A stretch of DNA of 64,000 nucleotides from Pseudomonas parafulva (GCF_002021815.1 NZ_CP019952.1:837001-901000); one strand, 5' to 3'. Shown: positions 1 to 10,008, counted from the first letter of the stretch. The notes: a model not told the origin generated them from the letters alone. Translations and numbers: made by a program.

Positions 1-908
1 ACTACATCCAATGACTGTTTTTCGATGCCGGCCAGGCCGTCTGCGGCCAGGAAGTCGGCTGGGCGATCACCCAGCGCACGCTGCCAGTTTTCCCGTGCCG
101 ATTGCACGGCCATATACGACTCGTCCACCAAGGTATACTGGGCGTCTGGATTTTTTAGAGCGCTGGCGATGGCCAGCACGCCATTGCCGCAACCCAGGTC
201 CGCGACCCGGGCGTTGCCCAGGTTATCCGGCAGATGCGGAAGAAATGCCCGTGTGCCAATGTCCAGGCCTTCACGACAGAAGACATTGGCATGGTTGAGC
301 AACTCCAGCGCTGGCGATTCGAGGCGATAGCGGCTGGGGTAGGGCGATGTAAAGGCAGGGCGCGCATCCACCGTGGCGGTCAGTAGCCGGGCTTTTTTAC
401 GTGCCAGCGAGGCTTGCACAGGGCCGACATACTTTTCCAGCAAGTCGCCGGCAGCACGGGGAAGGTGCTTGATCATAGCCCCGGCAATCACCTGCGCCTG
501 CGGCGCCAGGTGCCCTTGCAGCCTAATGAGTTGATCTTCGAGCAAGGCAAGCGTCTTGGGCACCCTGACCACTACCCGATCAAAGGGGCCGTTCCAGGTT
601 TGACAGGCAGGCACGAACGAAACGCTGTCGGCAGGCAGGCCGTTACGTGCCAGGTTCTTGGCCAGCGCGAGTTGAGCAAGGTAGGAGTCGCCGCTGCTGG
701 TCACCTGCAGGTGCCTGGCGAGGCTTGCCGCCAGCGCCCCGAAACTGTCGTTGAGCACTAGCACACGGCTGCCGGCTGGCAACGCCTGGGCATGCAATTG
801 TTCGAGCAGGTACTCATCGGCGGCGTCAAAGGCCTGCAAGGGATCGTTGGCCTGGTCCGGCTGGCGGATCAGATCGAGTTCGGCGAAGGGCGTGGTCAAC
901 AGGGGCAT
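1..908 (-). CDS. rlmG: 23S rRNA (guanine-N2) methyltransferase RlmG, 3' part beyond window edge
   Basis: Reading the minus strand from the ATG at 908 gives an uninterrupted frame of 302 codons that leaves the window at base 1. It starts MPLLTTPFAELDL, as RlmG proteins do. A SAM-binding motif (VADLGCGNGVLAIA) lies at about residues 225-240, so the N-terminal pseudo-methyltransferase domain is complete and the catalytic domain is cut. RlmG methylates G1835 of 23S rRNA. About 70 residues of the usual ~375 are missing, only because of the edge. The N-terminus, the SAM motif and the neighbourhood of ppoR, mscL and radA support the call. The shorter frames seen here on either strand are shadows. 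Confidence 0.85.
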   Translation of the reverse strand, partial: MPLLTTPFAELDLIRQPDQANDPLQAFDAADEYLLEQLHAQALPAGSRVLVLNDSFGALAASLARHLQVTSSGDSYLAQLALAKNLARNGLPADSVSFVPACQTWNGPFDRVVVRVPKTLALLEDQLIRLQGHLAPQAQVIAGAMIKHLPRAAGDLLEKYVGPVQASLARKKARLLTATVDARPAFTSPYPSRYRLESPALELLNHANVFCREGLDIGTRAFLPHLPDNLGNARVADLGCGNGVLAIASALKNPDAQYTLVDESYMAVQSARENWQRALGDRPADFLAADGLAGIEKQSLDV

Positions 909-1004
909 GGCAATCTGGCTCGGGTACAAAGCTGCCCGCAACCGTTCGCTGCGGGCTTAGTCGAGCGATTCTACAGGGCTTTGGCTGGGCTCGCAGGCCC
1001 GGGA

Positions 1005-1712
1005 TCAGATCCAGCCGCGCAACGCGGCGATGGCGACAGCGCCCGCTTTGTTGGCGGCGTTGGTCTTGGTAATGACGCTGCGAATGTGAAAGTTCACCGT
1101 ACTCTGCGACAGTGACAGGATGCAGGCGACATCGGAAGCAGTCTTGCCTGCCGCAGACCACTTCAGCACTTCCAACTCGCGTTCGCTCATTTTGGGCTGG
1201 GAGGGGCACAGTGCATCGAGGTGATGCGCGCTCAGCACCGCATGTACGGTATGGCACAACCACTGGATGGCCCCGGCTTTTTCGAACAGCTCGGCGGTCT
1301 CGACGGTGCGCAGCGGCCTGGACACGCTCATCTGGCTTTCGTTGTGCTGCAGATCATGCAAGGACTGGGTCCAGCCATGACGCAGGCCATGCTCGCAGGC
1401 TGCCTCGCGAAAATGCGGTGCCTCGCGGTAGACCTCATCGCTCCATACCACAGGATTGGTCGAGCGGTGGCTGAGCGCAGCCGCTGCGTCCTGCTTGTAG
1501 AATTCTCCGCGCTGGTAGCGCTCGATCCATGCGCTGGGGTAATTGCTGTACAAGTAATGCCGTGGTGTCTGGGTAGCAATCTGAATGCGAAGCTTAAGTC
1601 CCACATACTCGAAACCCAGATCCTGAACCAGATGCACCGCGATGTCGAACAGCTTCCGAGGATTACGCTCACTCACCAGGGCGTGTAGGTGCTCGGGGTT
1701 CCAGTGAAACAT
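1005..1712 (-). CDS. ppoR: LuxR-family quorum-sensing solo (PpoR-like)
   Basis: A 235-residue LuxR regulator. The open frame extends 77 codons upstream, but the ATG at 1712 has a GGAG about 7 bases before it and gives the family length. Residues 10-165 form an autoinducer-binding domain with the usual aromatic residues (SAWIERY, VVWSDE). The invariant Asp (YKQD) is followed by Ala instead of the common Pro. The last 65 residues are a LuxR HTH (SERELEVLKWSAAGKTASDV) with the conserved Glu, Leu and Gly. No luxI-type synthase is in the window, so it is a solo. PpoR of P. putida is known to bind 3-oxo-C6-homoserine lactone; the same ligand here is inference. It is divergent from fpr. Confidence 0.85.
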   Translation of the reverse strand: MFHWNPEHLHALVSERNPRKLFDIAVHLVQDLGFEYVGLKLRIQIATQTPRHYLYSNYPSAWIERYQRGEFYKQDAAAALSHRSTNPVVWSDEVYREAPHFREAACEHGLRHGWTQSLHDLQHNESQMSVSRPLRTVETAELFEKAGAIQWLCHTVHAVLSAHHLDALCPSQPKMSERELEVLKWSAAGKTASDVACILSLSQSTVNFHIRSVITKTNAANKAGAVAIAALRGWI

Positions 1713-1917
1713 GTGAGTCTCCAAGGGCGACGCGGCCCAGTCCGTATGGGTTCGAAGGCAGTGTAGATAGCTCCAAACCGGTGTGTCCGTCTTTTTCGCT
1801 ATAACTGTGCTGTGCTTCTGTATATCTTTGTACAACTTTCGAAGCCGCAAAAACCCAGTGGTTTTTATCGCGGGCGCTTTGCGCGACACTGTAGGGCCCC
1901 AAGATATGGAGCCCGAC

Positions 1918-2694
1918 ATGACCGCCAGCGACGAAAAATTCACCCGCCAGACCTTGCTCGAGGTTCAGCCGCTCACGCCGAACCTCTTCAGCCTGCGGGT
2001 CACCCGTGATGCGGGTTTTCGCTTTCGCTCCGGTCAGTTTGCTCGCCTGGGCGTGACCAAGGCTGATGGCAGTGTGGTTTGGCGCGCCTACTCCATGGTC
2101 AGTGCACCCCACGACGAATACCTTGAGTTCTTTTCAATCGTAGTGCCGGGTGGCGAATTCACCAGTGAGCTTAGCCGACTGGGTGAGGGCGATTCGCTCC
2201 TGGTGGAGCGGCAAGCCTTTGGCTTTCTCACCCTCGACCGTTTTGTCGACGGACGCGACCTGTGGTTGCTGGCCACGGGTACAGGCATCGCGCCGTTCAT
2301 GTCGATTTTGCAGGACTTCGAAGCCTGGGAACGCTTCGACAACATCAAGCTGGTGTATTCGGTGCGTGAGGCCAAAGAGTTGGCCTATCTGGACGAGATT
2401 GCTGGCTTGGAGCAGCGTGAGTACCTGGCCGAGCATGCCGGCAAGTTGCAGTTCATCCCGGTCGTGACACGTGAGCGACATCCAGGCGCCCTGAATCAGC
2501 GCATCACCACCTTGATCGAAAGCGGCGAGTTGGAAAGGGCGGCAGGGCTTGAGCTGTCACCGGAGCATTCGCGAATCATGCTGTGCGGCAACCCTGAAAT
2601 GATCGATGAAACGCGCAAGGTGCTCAAGGCCCGTGATCTGCAATTGAGCCTTAGCAAACGGCCGGGCCAGGTGGCCGTCGAGACGTACTGGTAG
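1918..2694 (+). CDS. fpr: Ferredoxin/flavodoxin-NADP+ reductase, C-terminal-Trp type
   Basis: A 258-residue FAD protein that passes electrons between NADPH and ferredoxin or flavodoxin in the cytosol. The frame is open from 1783, but the ATG at 1918 has GGAG six bases upstream and starts at the usual place. The FAD motif RAYS is at residues 56-59, the NADP motif (ATGTGIAPFMSIL) at about 115-130, and a CGNPEM motif near residue 223. It ends VAVETYW. A C-terminal Trp is the E. coli Fpr arrangement; the oxidative-stress FprA of Pseudomonas and Azotobacter ends in FVEK. So this is probably the second (FprB-like) reductase. It is divergent from ppoR. Confidence 0.9.
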   Translation: MTASDEKFTRQTLLEVQPLTPNLFSLRVTRDAGFRFRSGQFARLGVTKADGSVVWRAYSMVSAPHDEYLEFFSIVVPGGEFTSELSRLGEGDSLLVERQAFGFLTLDRFVDGRDLWLLATGTGIAPFMSILQDFEAWERFDNIKLVYSVREAKELAYLDEIAGLEQREYLAEHAGKLQFIPVVTRERHPGALNQRITTLIESGELERAAGLELSPEHSRIMLCGNPEMIDETRKVLKARDLQLSLSKRPGQVAVETYW

Positions 2695-2772
2695 CCGGCG
2701 TGCCGCTACAGGCTACAGGGGCGCAGCGGTGCATGAAGCTTTGCCGCTTCCTGCAGCCTGTAACGGTGCACT

Positions 2773-3183
2773 TCAGGGCCGGTTCTGAGCCTTGAGCAGG
2801 TCGCGAATCTCGGTAAGCAGGGTCTGCTCGGGGGACGGCGCGGGCGGTACGCTTGGCGCCACGGCCTCTTCGCGCTTGAGCCGGTTGATGGCCTTGACGC
2901 CCATGAAGATCGCAAAGGCGATGATCACGAAATCGATCACGGTCTGGATGAACTTGCCATAGGCCAGCACCACGGCCGGGACGTCGCCTTGCGCCGCCTT
3001 CAAGGTGATGGCCAGGTCGCTGAAGTCAACGCCGCCGATCAGCAGGCCCAACGGTGGCATGACCACGTCGCCGACGAAGGACGAGACGATCTTGCCGAAG
3101 GCCGCGCCGATGATGATACCTACCGCCATGTCGACGACATTGCCTTTGACCGCGAAGGCCTTGAACTCACTGATCATGCCCAT
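2773..3183 (-). CDS. mscL: Large-conductance mechanosensitive channel MscL
   Basis: A 136-residue inner-membrane protein that opens under turgor to release solutes on osmotic downshock. It has the MscL N-terminus ([20 protein letters not shown]), TM1 at about residues 15-45 with [14 protein letters not shown], a periplasmic loop, TM2 at about 75-100 ([18 protein letters not shown]) and the C-terminal helix (LLTEIRDLL). The ATG at 3183 follows AAAGGAA. It is divergent from radA and convergent with fpr. Between fpr and mscL (2700-2775) there is an imperfect inverted repeat that could end transcription from both sides, but it has no clear U tract. Confidence 0.95.
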   Translation of the reverse strand: MGMISEFKAFAVKGNVVDMAVGIIIGAAFGKIVSSFVGDVVMPPLGLLIGGVDFSDLAITLKAAQGDVPAVVLAYGKFIQTVIDFVIIAFAIFMGVKAINRLKREEAVAPSVPPAPSPEQTLLTEIRDLLKAQNRP

Positions 3184-3361
3184 GTTTCGATTCCTTTGTA
3201 ACAAATGGTGAGGTAAACGCAGTGTAAGCCACTTAAACGCTTCATGCGCTGCATTCAGGGGTAGTGACTTCCGTCGCACCGAATAGTTTTGTCGCATCCC
3301 AAGGCATTCGGGGCACGGCCAGCCTCGGGTATCATGCAGGTTTTGCCCGGAGGCACTCCCC

Positions 3362-4732
3362 ATGGCCAAGGCCAAGCGCTTGTATGGCTGCACCGAGTGC
3401 GGCGCGACTTTTCCGAAATGGGCTGGCCAGTGCGGCGAGTGTGGCGCCTGGAACACGCTGGTCGAAACCATGATCGAGAGCGGCGGCGCCGCAGCACCCA
3501 GCACGGGCCGCGCCGGCTGGACGGGGCAGCAGGCACAGATCAAGACCCTGGCTGAGGTCAGCGTCGAGGAGATCCCGCGCTTCACCACCAGCAGCACCGA
3601 GCTCGACCGGGTGCTGGGCGGTGGCCTGGTTGATGGCTCTGTGGTGTTGATCGGTGGCGACCCTGGGATCGGCAAATCGACGATCCTGCTGCAGACCCTG
3701 TGCAACATCGCCGTCGGCATGCCGGCGCTGTACGTCACCGGCGAGGAATCCCAGCAGCAGGTGGCCATGCGCTCCAGGCGTCTGGGCCTTCCCCAGGACC
3801 AGCTCAAGGTGATGACCGAAACCTGCATCGAGACCATCATCGCCACCGCCCGTCAGGAAAAACCACGGGTAATGGTGATCGATTCCATCCAGACCATTTT
3901 CACCGAACAGTTGCAATCGGCCCCAGGCGGGGTCGCGCAGGTGCGTGAAAGTACGGCGCTGCTCGTGCGTTATGCCAAGCAAAGTGGCACGGCGATCTTC
4001 CTGGTGGGCCACGTGACCAAGGAAGGCTCGCTGGCAGGCCCGCGGGTACTGGAGCACATGGTCGATACCGTGTTGTATTTCGAAGGCGAATCCGACGGTC
4101 GCCTGCGGCTGCTGCGGGCGGTGAAGAACCGCTTCGGCGCGGTCAACGAGTTGGGCGTGTTCGGCATGACCGACCGAGGTTTGAAAGAAGTCTCCAACCC
4201 CTCGGCGATCTTTCTCAATCGCACCCAGGAAGAAGTCCCCGGCAGTGTCGTGATGGCCACATGGGAAGGCACTCGGCCAATGCTGGTCGAGGTCCAGGCA
4301 CTGGTCGATGACAGCCACCTGGCCAACCCGCGCCGCGTGACCCTGGGCCTGGATCAGAACCGCCTGGCCATGCTGCTGGCCGTTCTGCACCGGCACGGGG
4401 GCATCCCGACCCACGATCAGGATGTGTTCCTGAACGTGGTGGGCGGTGTGAAAGTACTGGAAACGGCTTCGGACCTGGCATTGCTCGCCGCCGTCATGTC
4501 CAGCCTGCGCAATCGGCCGCTGGCCCATGGCCTGCTGGTGTTCGGGGAAATCGGCCTGTCGGGTGAGGTGCGGCCTGTGCCCAGTGGCCAGGAGCGGCTC
4601 AAGGAGGCTGCCAAGCACGGCTTCAAGCGCGCCATCGTGCCCAAGGGCAATGCACCCAAAGAGGCGCCTGCAGGGTTGGATGTGATCGCCGTGACGCGTC
4701 TAGAGCAGGCGCTGGATGCCTTGTTCGAATAA
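3362..4732 (+). CDS. radA: DNA repair protein RadA
   Basis: A 456-residue RecA-like ATPase that drives branch migration of recombination intermediates. In order: an N-terminal zinc finger (Cys10, Cys13, Cys24, Cys27), Walker [10 protein letters not shown] near residue 100, Walker B ([11 protein letters not shown]) near 180, the RadA signature KNRFG near 258, and a C-terminal Lon-protease-like domain with [15 protein letters not shown] and [12 protein letters not shown]. The length is full. It stands alone on the plus strand, with a terminator for the opposite gene just downstream. Confidence 0.96.
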   Translation: MAKAKRLYGCTECGATFPKWAGQCGECGAWNTLVETMIESGGAAAPSTGRAGWTGQQAQIKTLAEVSVEEIPRFTTSSTELDRVLGGGLVDGSVVLIGGDPGIGKSTILLQTLCNIAVGMPALYVTGEESQQQVAMRSRRLGLPQDQLKVMTETCIETIIATARQEKPRVMVIDSIQTIFTEQLQSAPGGVAQVRESTALLVRYAKQSGTAIFLVGHVTKEGSLAGPRVLEHMVDTVLYFEGESDGRLRLLRAVKNRFGAVNELGVFGMTDRGLKEVSNPSAIFLNRTQEEVPGSVVMATWEGTRPMLVEVQALVDDSHLANPRRVTLGLDQNRLAMLLAVLHRHGGIPTHDQDVFLNVVGGVKVLETASDLALLAAVMSSLRNRPLAHGLLVFGEIGLSGEVRPVPSGQERLKEAAKHGFKRAIVPKGNAPKEAPAGLDVIAVTRLEQALDALFE

Positions 4733-4741
4733 TTCACTGGC

Positions 4742-4773
4742 AAAAAAAAGGGCCGACGATGCGCATCGGCCCT
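4742..4773 (-). terminator. Intrinsic terminator of the permease gene
   Basis: AGGGCCGA at 4749-4756 pairs with TCGGCCCT at 4766-4773 around a 9-base loop. Read on the minus strand, the stem is followed by eight T residues (A tract at 4742-4749). It lies 22 bases past the permease stop. It may also slow plus-strand transcription from radA, but no U tract follows in that direction. Confidence 0.85.
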
Positions 4774-4794
4774 GTACAACACCCACCTGATGGA

Positions 4795-6312
4795 TCAGTG
4801 CTCGATGACCGCCGCGCGCTTGGCCGGCTCGCTGCCGTGCTCGTCCTGGCCCCTCATCGGCACCTCGTGGCCTTCGGCATCGAACAGCCTGCCATCCTTG
4901 AAATAGTCCCCGTCGCGTAGTGCGGAGATATCCGAGTAGCGAATGGTGCGTTCGTAGCCGGCAGCGAACACCGACTGCTGGTCCGAGTTGCCTGCCGTGA
5001 AATGGTTGAAGATCAGGTTCAGCAGGATGGCCATGATCGCCGCCGAGCTGATGCCTGAGTGGAAGATGGTTTCGAACCAGTTGGGGAACTGATGGTAGAA
5101 GGCCGGTGCGGCGATCGGGATCATGCCAAAGCCCAGGGAAGCGGCGACGATGATCAGGTTGACGTTGTTCTGGTAGCTGACCTTGGACAAGGTGCGAATG
5201 CCGCTGGCTGCCACCGTGCCGAACAACACGATGCCCGCGCCGCCCAGCACGGGGGTAGGCACCGCGGCGATGATGCGCCCCATGATCGGTAGCAGGCCCA
5301 ATACCACCAGGATCACACCGCCGGTGGCCACCACGTAGCGGCTGCGCACGCCAGTCACGGCGACCAGGCCGACGTTCTGGGCGAATGCACTTTGCGTGAA
5401 CGAGCCGAACACCGGCGCGAGGATACTCGAGGCCATGTCGGCACGCAGGCCATTGCCCAGGCGCTTGGAGTCGACCTTGGTACCGATGATCTCACCCACG
5501 GCCAGGATGTCGGCCGAGGTTTCGACCAGCGTCACCATGATGACGATACACATCGACAGGATGGCGGCGATGTGGAATTCCGGCATGCCGAAGTGAAAGG
5601 GCGTGGGGAAGGCGAAAACAGGGCCTTCGGTAACCTTGCTGAAGTCGGTCATGCCCAGTGCCCAGGCGATCAGCGTACCGACCACCATCGCCAGCAGGAT
5701 GGACAACCGGGATATAGTCGCGCTGCCCAGTTTGCTCAACAGCAGCACGATGGCGAAAGTGAGGGCGGCCAGGCCAATGTTGGCCATGCTGCCGAAGTCA
5801 GGTGAGGCGCTGTTGCCACCCATCACCCAGCGCGCGGCCACCGGCATCAGCGTCAGGCCGATGGTGGTGATCACGATGCCGGTGACCAGCGGTGGGAAGA
5901 ACTTGGTGATGCGTGAGAATACCGGGGTGATCAGCAGCCCTATCAGCGAGGCGGCCATCACCGCGCCCAGCACCCCCGGCAGCCCGCCCCCACTCTCACT
6001 GCTGAGGATGGCGCCCATGGTGGCGACGCCGGCAAACGACACCCCTTGTACCAGGGGTAGTTGGCAGCCGAAGAACGGCAGGCCGAGGGTTTGCAACAAG
6101 GTCGCCAAGCCACCTGCAAACAGCGAAGCGGCGATGAGCATACCGATTTCTGCGCCATTGAGGCCTGCGGCCTGCCCCAGGATCAGGGGTACGGCAACGA
6201 TTCCCCCATACATGGTCAACACGTGCTGCAGGCCATAGGCCAGATTGGCACCCAGGCCGAGGTTTTCGTCCTCTGGCCGCTGGGCGGGAGACGTGCTTGT
6301 GGACGTAGTCAT
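4795..6312 (-). CDS. NCS2-family nucleobase permease (xanthine/uracil type)
   Basis: A 505-residue inner-membrane symporter with the NCS2 fold (about 12-14 hydrophobic segments). It carries the TM1 His motif (YGLQHVLTMYGG), the TM8 Glu (ETSADILAVGE), an Asp in LRADMASS, and the TM10 signature AQNVGLVAVTGVRSR. Gln-Asn plus Thr-Gly in that signature fits xanthine/uric acid carriers such as XanQ better than UraA, but the substrate is not proven. A charged tail follows the last membrane segment. The gene is alone, ends at a strong terminator, and has palindromic TTGTATACAA-type sites upstream, suggesting control by a GntR-like repressor. Confidence 0.85.
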   Translation of the reverse strand: MTTSTSTSPAQRPEDENLGLGANLAYGLQHVLTMYGGIVAVPLILGQAAGLNGAEIGMLIAASLFAGGLATLLQTLGLPFFGCQLPLVQGVSFAGVATMGAILSSESGGGLPGVLGAVMAASLIGLLITPVFSRITKFFPPLVTGIVITTIGLTLMPVAARWVMGGNSASPDFGSMANIGLAALTFAIVLLLSKLGSATISRLSILLAMVVGTLIAWALGMTDFSKVTEGPVFAFPTPFHFGMPEFHIAAILSMCIVIMVTLVETSADILAVGEIIGTKVDSKRLGNGLRADMASSILAPVFGSFTQSAFAQNVGLVAVTGVRSRYVVATGGVILVVLGLLPIMGRIIAAVPTPVLGGAGIVLFGTVAASGIRTLSKVSYQNNVNLIIVAASLGFGMIPIAAPAFYHQFPNWFETIFHSGISSAAIMAILLNLIFNHFTAGNSDQQSVFAAGYERTIRYSDISALRDGDYFKDGRLFDAEGHEVPMRGQDEHGSEPAKRAAVIEH

Positions 6313-6377
6313 GGCGCAGGCTCTCTGTTTATTGTTGTGGAGCTACTGTAGTCAGTTATTGCCTACAGGTACTACAC

Positions 6378-6393
6378 AAATTGTATACAATTT
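6378..6393. promoter_or_regulatory. 16-bp perfect palindrome, putative operator of the permease
   Basis: AAATTGTATACAATTT is a perfect palindrome centred 73 bases before the permease start codon. A second copy of its core, TGTATACAA, lies at 6483-6491, 101 bases away. Sites of this shape are typical of GntR/FadR-type repressors. No such regulator is encoded in the window, so the partner is unknown. Confidence 0.5.
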
Positions 6394-6573
6394 TTTGATC
6401 CAAGCGCCGTCATGGGCAGCCTTGGGGCGTACGCGACCTTGTTGCAGGAGGCATACCAACCCAAAGCGCTTGTACGAGAGGGTGTATACAACGGTGCCTG
6501 AGACAGGCAGGAAGCTGTCTAGATGGACAGGAAAGGGGCGGTGGTCAGGCAGTTAGCCAGCTAATAGATCCTG

Positions 6574-6939
6574 TTATTCGATCAATTCACGCAGCTCACG
6601 CATCATTTCGGTGCTGTCGGCAATGTTCAGTTCCACAAGACGGTGCAGGTGGCTCATGGAGTCGATGTCGATGTACAGGCAAACGAAGCCCAGCCGCGTG
6701 AGCTCTTCATGGCGCAGTTCGACTTGCATCTTCACCCAGGTATCGGCGTCAAGTTGGATGACCGCCTCGTAGTTCTGGGTTGGGTCTGGGTTCCAATCGG
6801 TCGGGCGCTCGACCAGAAGGCCTTTGAGGGATAGATCGATGAGCCTGGCAGGCCAGCGCTGCTCGCCTTGGCGAAGTTCGGCAGGTGCGTCGAAATCGAT
6901 GCGTTGGAAGCGGCGGCGCTCGGAATGTGGCGGGGTCAT
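6574..6939 (-). CDS. mapZ: Single-domain PilZ c-di-GMP receptor, MapZ-like
   Basis: A 121-residue stand-alone PilZ protein. The RxxxR motif is in the N-terminal RRRFQRIDF and the second motif is DLSLKGLLV, the two halves of the c-di-GMP site. It resembles P. aeruginosa PA4608 (MapZ) along its length, including the DSMSHLHRLVELN stretch. PA4608 also lies beside radA. MapZ binds c-di-GMP and inhibits the chemotaxis methyltransferase CheR1, linking second-messenger level to flagellar switching; the same role here is inferred. The ATG follows GAGGA. It stands alone between the permease and the AA10 gene. Confidence 0.85.
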   Translation of the reverse strand: MTPPHSERRRFQRIDFDAPAELRQGEQRWPARLIDLSLKGLLVERPTDWNPDPTQNYEAVIQLDADTWVKMQVELRHEELTRLGFVCLYIDIDSMSHLHRLVELNIADSTEMMRELRELIE

Positions 6940-7000
6940 GGCGAGTCCTCATCTGATGTTCAGACTATAGACCAGCCATGATCGCGTATTCGTCCCTGCA

Positions 7001-7729
7001 CTACTTGACGATATTCACGTCGCTGCAATTGTAGAAACCCTCGCCTGCAGCGTCATCACGTTGCCAGCGGGTATAGACCACACGTCGGCCAGCGTGTTCT
7101 TTGAGATCGACATCGAACGCGTAGTAGCCATTGACAGGCTGGACATCTCCGATTTCCTGTACCAGCTCCAAGTCATCCCACTTCAAGGCCCGCTGGGTGG
7201 GGTCGTAGTCCGGCTTGGACACATAGATTTCCCAGTAGCTAGGGTTGTGCGGCGCCATGATTTTGTAGCGCAGGTGGGCCTTGTTGTCGTCATCTTTTTT
7301 CCAGTCCTGGGCGTACCAATCGGCAGGGATGTCCAAGCCGCTCTTGTCATTGACCTGCCCAGCCTTCGTATCCGTCACGCTATTGCCTGCCGAGCACAGC
7401 TGACCATCAGGAATGGCTTTTTTGACAGCCTCCTTATTGCGGAAATCAACGACGTTCTTCGACACCTCATGCCATTGATTGAACTGGTACACAGCCTGTT
7501 GCGCATTGTTGCCAAACTTTTTAAACACATGCTGGTAAGCCGCTTTGCACCCTGGGCTTTTGATGTTTGAACCGTCGACTGGCCAGTTGTAGTCACCTTG
7601 TTGATAACAGTAGTACTGCCTGGAAATAGGCATCTCGACTGCGCCATGCATCGGCTCTACAGGTGCGGCATTGCCGTGCATGCTGCCTGCCGCAAGGCTG
7701 GCTGCGATGATGAGATGAAGTGAGTTCAT
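7001..7729 (-). CDS. Secreted AA10 lytic polysaccharide monooxygenase (CbpD-like)
   Basis: A 242-residue exported copper enzyme of the chitin/cellulose-oxidising AA10 family. The ATG at 7729 follows AAGGAAG and starts a signal peptide (MNSLHLIIAASLAAGSMHGNAA). The family block HGAVEMPISRQYYC begins at His28, the second copper His is in MAPHNPSYW (His161), and the axial Phe is in GEGFYNCSDV near the end. PDGQLCSAG is shared with CbpD. No separate carbohydrate-binding module follows. Oddly, the apparent signal cleavage (after NAA, residue 22) lies five residues before His28, although the copper site needs His as the mature N-terminus. It is divergent from cstA. Confidence 0.85.
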   Translation of the reverse strand: MNSLHLIIAASLAAGSMHGNAAPVEPMHGAVEMPISRQYYCYQQGDYNWPVDGSNIKSPGCKAAYQHVFKKFGNNAQQAVYQFNQWHEVSKNVVDFRNKEAVKKAIPDGQLCSAGNSVTDTKAGQVNDKSGLDIPADWYAQDWKKDDDNKAHLRYKIMAPHNPSYWEIYVSKPDYDPTQRALKWDDLELVQEIGDVQPVNGYYAFDVDLKEHAGRRVVYTRWQRDDAAGEGFYNCSDVNIVK

Positions 7730-7941
7730 GGCGACTTCCTTGCTGAGTTGGAAGTACCAAAGGTCGGCCAATCGGCCCTGGCGGGACAACTGGCAGAACT
7801 ACCAGGTATTTGGCAGTGCGGTGCCGCTCTACCACGTGGAGTTGCGCTGTAAATCGGCATGCAATTGGAGATGGTAAAGCCGGCAGGCAGGCCCTAGACT
7901 CAGAGGGCCATCCATTCCAACCTCTCAGCTGGAAGCCAACT

Positions 7942-10008
7942 ATGAACAATAACAACAGCCTGCTACGCCACCTCCCGTGGCTGGTGCTGGCAGTCCTGGG
8001 AGCCTGCGCGCTGGGTGTCGTCGCCCTGCGCCGTGGCGAAGCGATCAATGCCTTGTGGATCGTGGTCGCGGCAGTGGCCATTTATCTGGTCGCCTACCGC
8101 TATTACAGTCTGTTCATCGCCACCAAAGTGATGCAACTCGATCCGCGCCGCGCCACCCCTGCGGTGCTCAACAATGACGGTCTGGACTATGTTCCAACCA
8201 ACAAGCACATCCTCTTCGGCCACCACTTCGCGGCCATCGCTGGCGCAGGCCCCTTGGTCGGCCCGGTACTGGCGGCGCAGATGGGCTATCTGCCCGGCAC
8301 CCTGTGGCTGATTGCCGGTGTGGTACTGGCCGGTGCCGTCCAGGACTTCATGGTCCTGTTCTTGTCCACACGCCGCAACGGCCGCTCGCTGGGCGACATG
8401 GTGCGCGAAGAGATGGGCCGCATTCCGGGCACCATCGCCCTGTTCGGCTGTTTCCTGATCATGATCATCATCCTCGCGGTGCTGGCGCTGATCGTGGTCA
8501 AGGCCCTGGCCGAGAGCCCCTGGGGCATGTTCACGGTGATGGCGACCATCCCGATCGCCATGTTCATGGGCGTCTACATGCGCTACATCCGCCCTGGCCG
8601 CATTGGTGAGATTTCCCTCATCGGCGTGGTGCTGCTGCTGGCTTCCATCTGGTTGGGTGGTCAGATTGCCGCGGATCCGGTTTGGGGCCCAGCCTTCACC
8701 TTCACCGGTGTTCAAATCACTTGGATGCTGGTGGGCTACGGCTTCGTCGCAGCCGTGCTGCCGGTCTGGCTGGTGTTGGCCCCGCGTGACTACCTGTCCA
8801 CCTTCCTCAAGATCGGCACCATCGTGGGCCTTGCCATCGGCATCCTGATCATCGCCCCTGAGCTCAAGATGCCAGCGCTGACCCAGTTCACTGATGGCAC
8901 CGGCCCGGTCTGGAAAGGCACGCTGTTCCCGTTCCTGTTCATCACCATCGCCTGTGGCGCGGTCTCTGGGTTCCATGCCCTGATCTCGTCGGGCACCACG
9001 CCCAAGCTGCTGGACAACGAAACCAACGCCCGCTACATCGGCTACGGCGGCATGCTGATGGAATCGTTCGTGGCGATCATGGCCATGGTCGCGGCCTCGG
9101 TGATCGAGCCGGGCGTGTATTTCGCCATGAACAGCCCGGCTGCCGTGGTCGGTGCAGACGCGGTTTCGGTGGCGCAGACGGTCAGCAGCTGGGGCTTCTT
9201 GATCACGCCCGAGCAGCTTGAGGCGGTTGCCCGTGACATCGGCGAGCACACCATTCTGGCCCGCGCCGGCGGTGCGCCGACATTGGCCGTGGGTATCGCG
9301 CAGATTCTTCACCAAGTGCTGCCTGGCGAGAACACCATGGCGTTCTGGTATCACTTCGCCATTTTGTTCGAGGCCTTGTTCATCCTCACCGCCGTGGACG
9401 CCGGTACCCGTGCCGGGCGCTTCATGCTGCAAGACTTGCTCGGCAGCTTCGTGCCGGCGCTCAAGCGCACCGAATCGTGGGGCGCGAACCTGCTGGCCAC
9501 CGCAGGTTGCGTGGCCATGTGGGGCTACTTGCTCTACCAAGGCGTGATCGATCCGCTCGGGGGTATCAACACGCTGTGGCCGCTGTTCGGCATCTCCAAC
9601 CAGATGCTGGCCGGTATTGCGTTGATGCTGGGCACCGTGGTGCTGATCAAGATGAAGCGCCAGCGCTACATCTGGGTCACGCTGCTGCCAGCCACCTGGT
9701 TGCTGATCTGCACCACGGCGGCCGGCCTGATCAAGCTGTTCGATCCCAACCCGGCCGTGGGCTTCCTGGCCTTGGCCAAGAAATACAGCACCGCACTGGA
9801 CGCTGGTCAGGTGCTGGCACCGGCCAAGGACATCGGGCAGATGCAGCACGTGATCTACAACGCCTACACTAACGCCGGGCTGACCATCCTGTTCCTGCTG
9901 GTGGTATTCAGCATTCTGTTCTTCGCGATCAAGGTGGGTTACGCCGCCTGGGGTCGCAAAGAGCGGACCGACAAGGAAACCCCGTTCCAGGCTCTGCCTG
10001 ACGCTTGA
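7942..10008 (+). CDS. cstA: CstA-family pyruvate/peptide transporter
   Basis: A 688-residue inner-membrane protein with some 16-18 hydrophobic segments. It has the N-terminal CstA blocks ([21 protein letters not shown], split here only by wording) and the later [19 protein letters not shown] and [14 protein letters not shown] segments. CstA proteins take up pyruvate or peptides on carbon starvation. The frame is open from 7810, but the ATG at 7942 begins the conserved protein and gives the family length. A YbdD/YjiX partner follows 13 bases later, the arrangement seen for btsT-yjiX and cstA-ybdD in enteric bacteria. Confidence 0.93.
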   Translation: MNNNNSLLRHLPWLVLAVLGACALGVVALRRGEAINALWIVVAAVAIYLVAYRYYSLFIATKVMQLDPRRATPAVLNNDGLDYVPTNKHILFGHHFAAIAGAGPLVGPVLAAQMGYLPGTLWLIAGVVLAGAVQDFMVLFLSTRRNGRSLGDMVREEMGRIPGTIALFGCFLIMIIILAVLALIVVKALAESPWGMFTVMATIPIAMFMGVYMRYIRPGRIGEISLIGVVLLLASIWLGGQIAADPVWGPAFTFTGVQITWMLVGYGFVAAVLPVWLVLAPRDYLSTFLKIGTIVGLAIGILIIAPELKMPALTQFTDGTGPVWKGTLFPFLFITIACGAVSGFHALISSGTTPKLLDNETNARYIGYGGMLMESFVAIMAMVAASVIEPGVYFAMNSPAAVVGADAVSVAQTVSSWGFLITPEQLEAVARDIGEHTILARAGGAPTLAVGIAQILHQVLPGENTMAFWYHFAILFEALFILTAVDAGTRAGRFMLQDLLGSFVPALKRTESWGANLLATAGCVAMWGYLLYQGVIDPLGGINTLWPLFGISNQMLAGIALMLGTVVLIKMKRQRYIWVTLLPATWLLICTTAAGLIKLFDPNPAVGFLALAKKYSTALDAGQVLAPAKDIGQMQHVIYNAYTNAGLTILFLLVVFSILFFAIKVGYAAWGRKERTDKETPFQALPDA

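Noticed and set aside
1783..1917. Longer N-terminus for ferredoxin reductase
   Set aside because: The extension is hydrophobic but not conserved, overlaps the divergent promoter region, and the ATG at 1918 has a good ribosome site.
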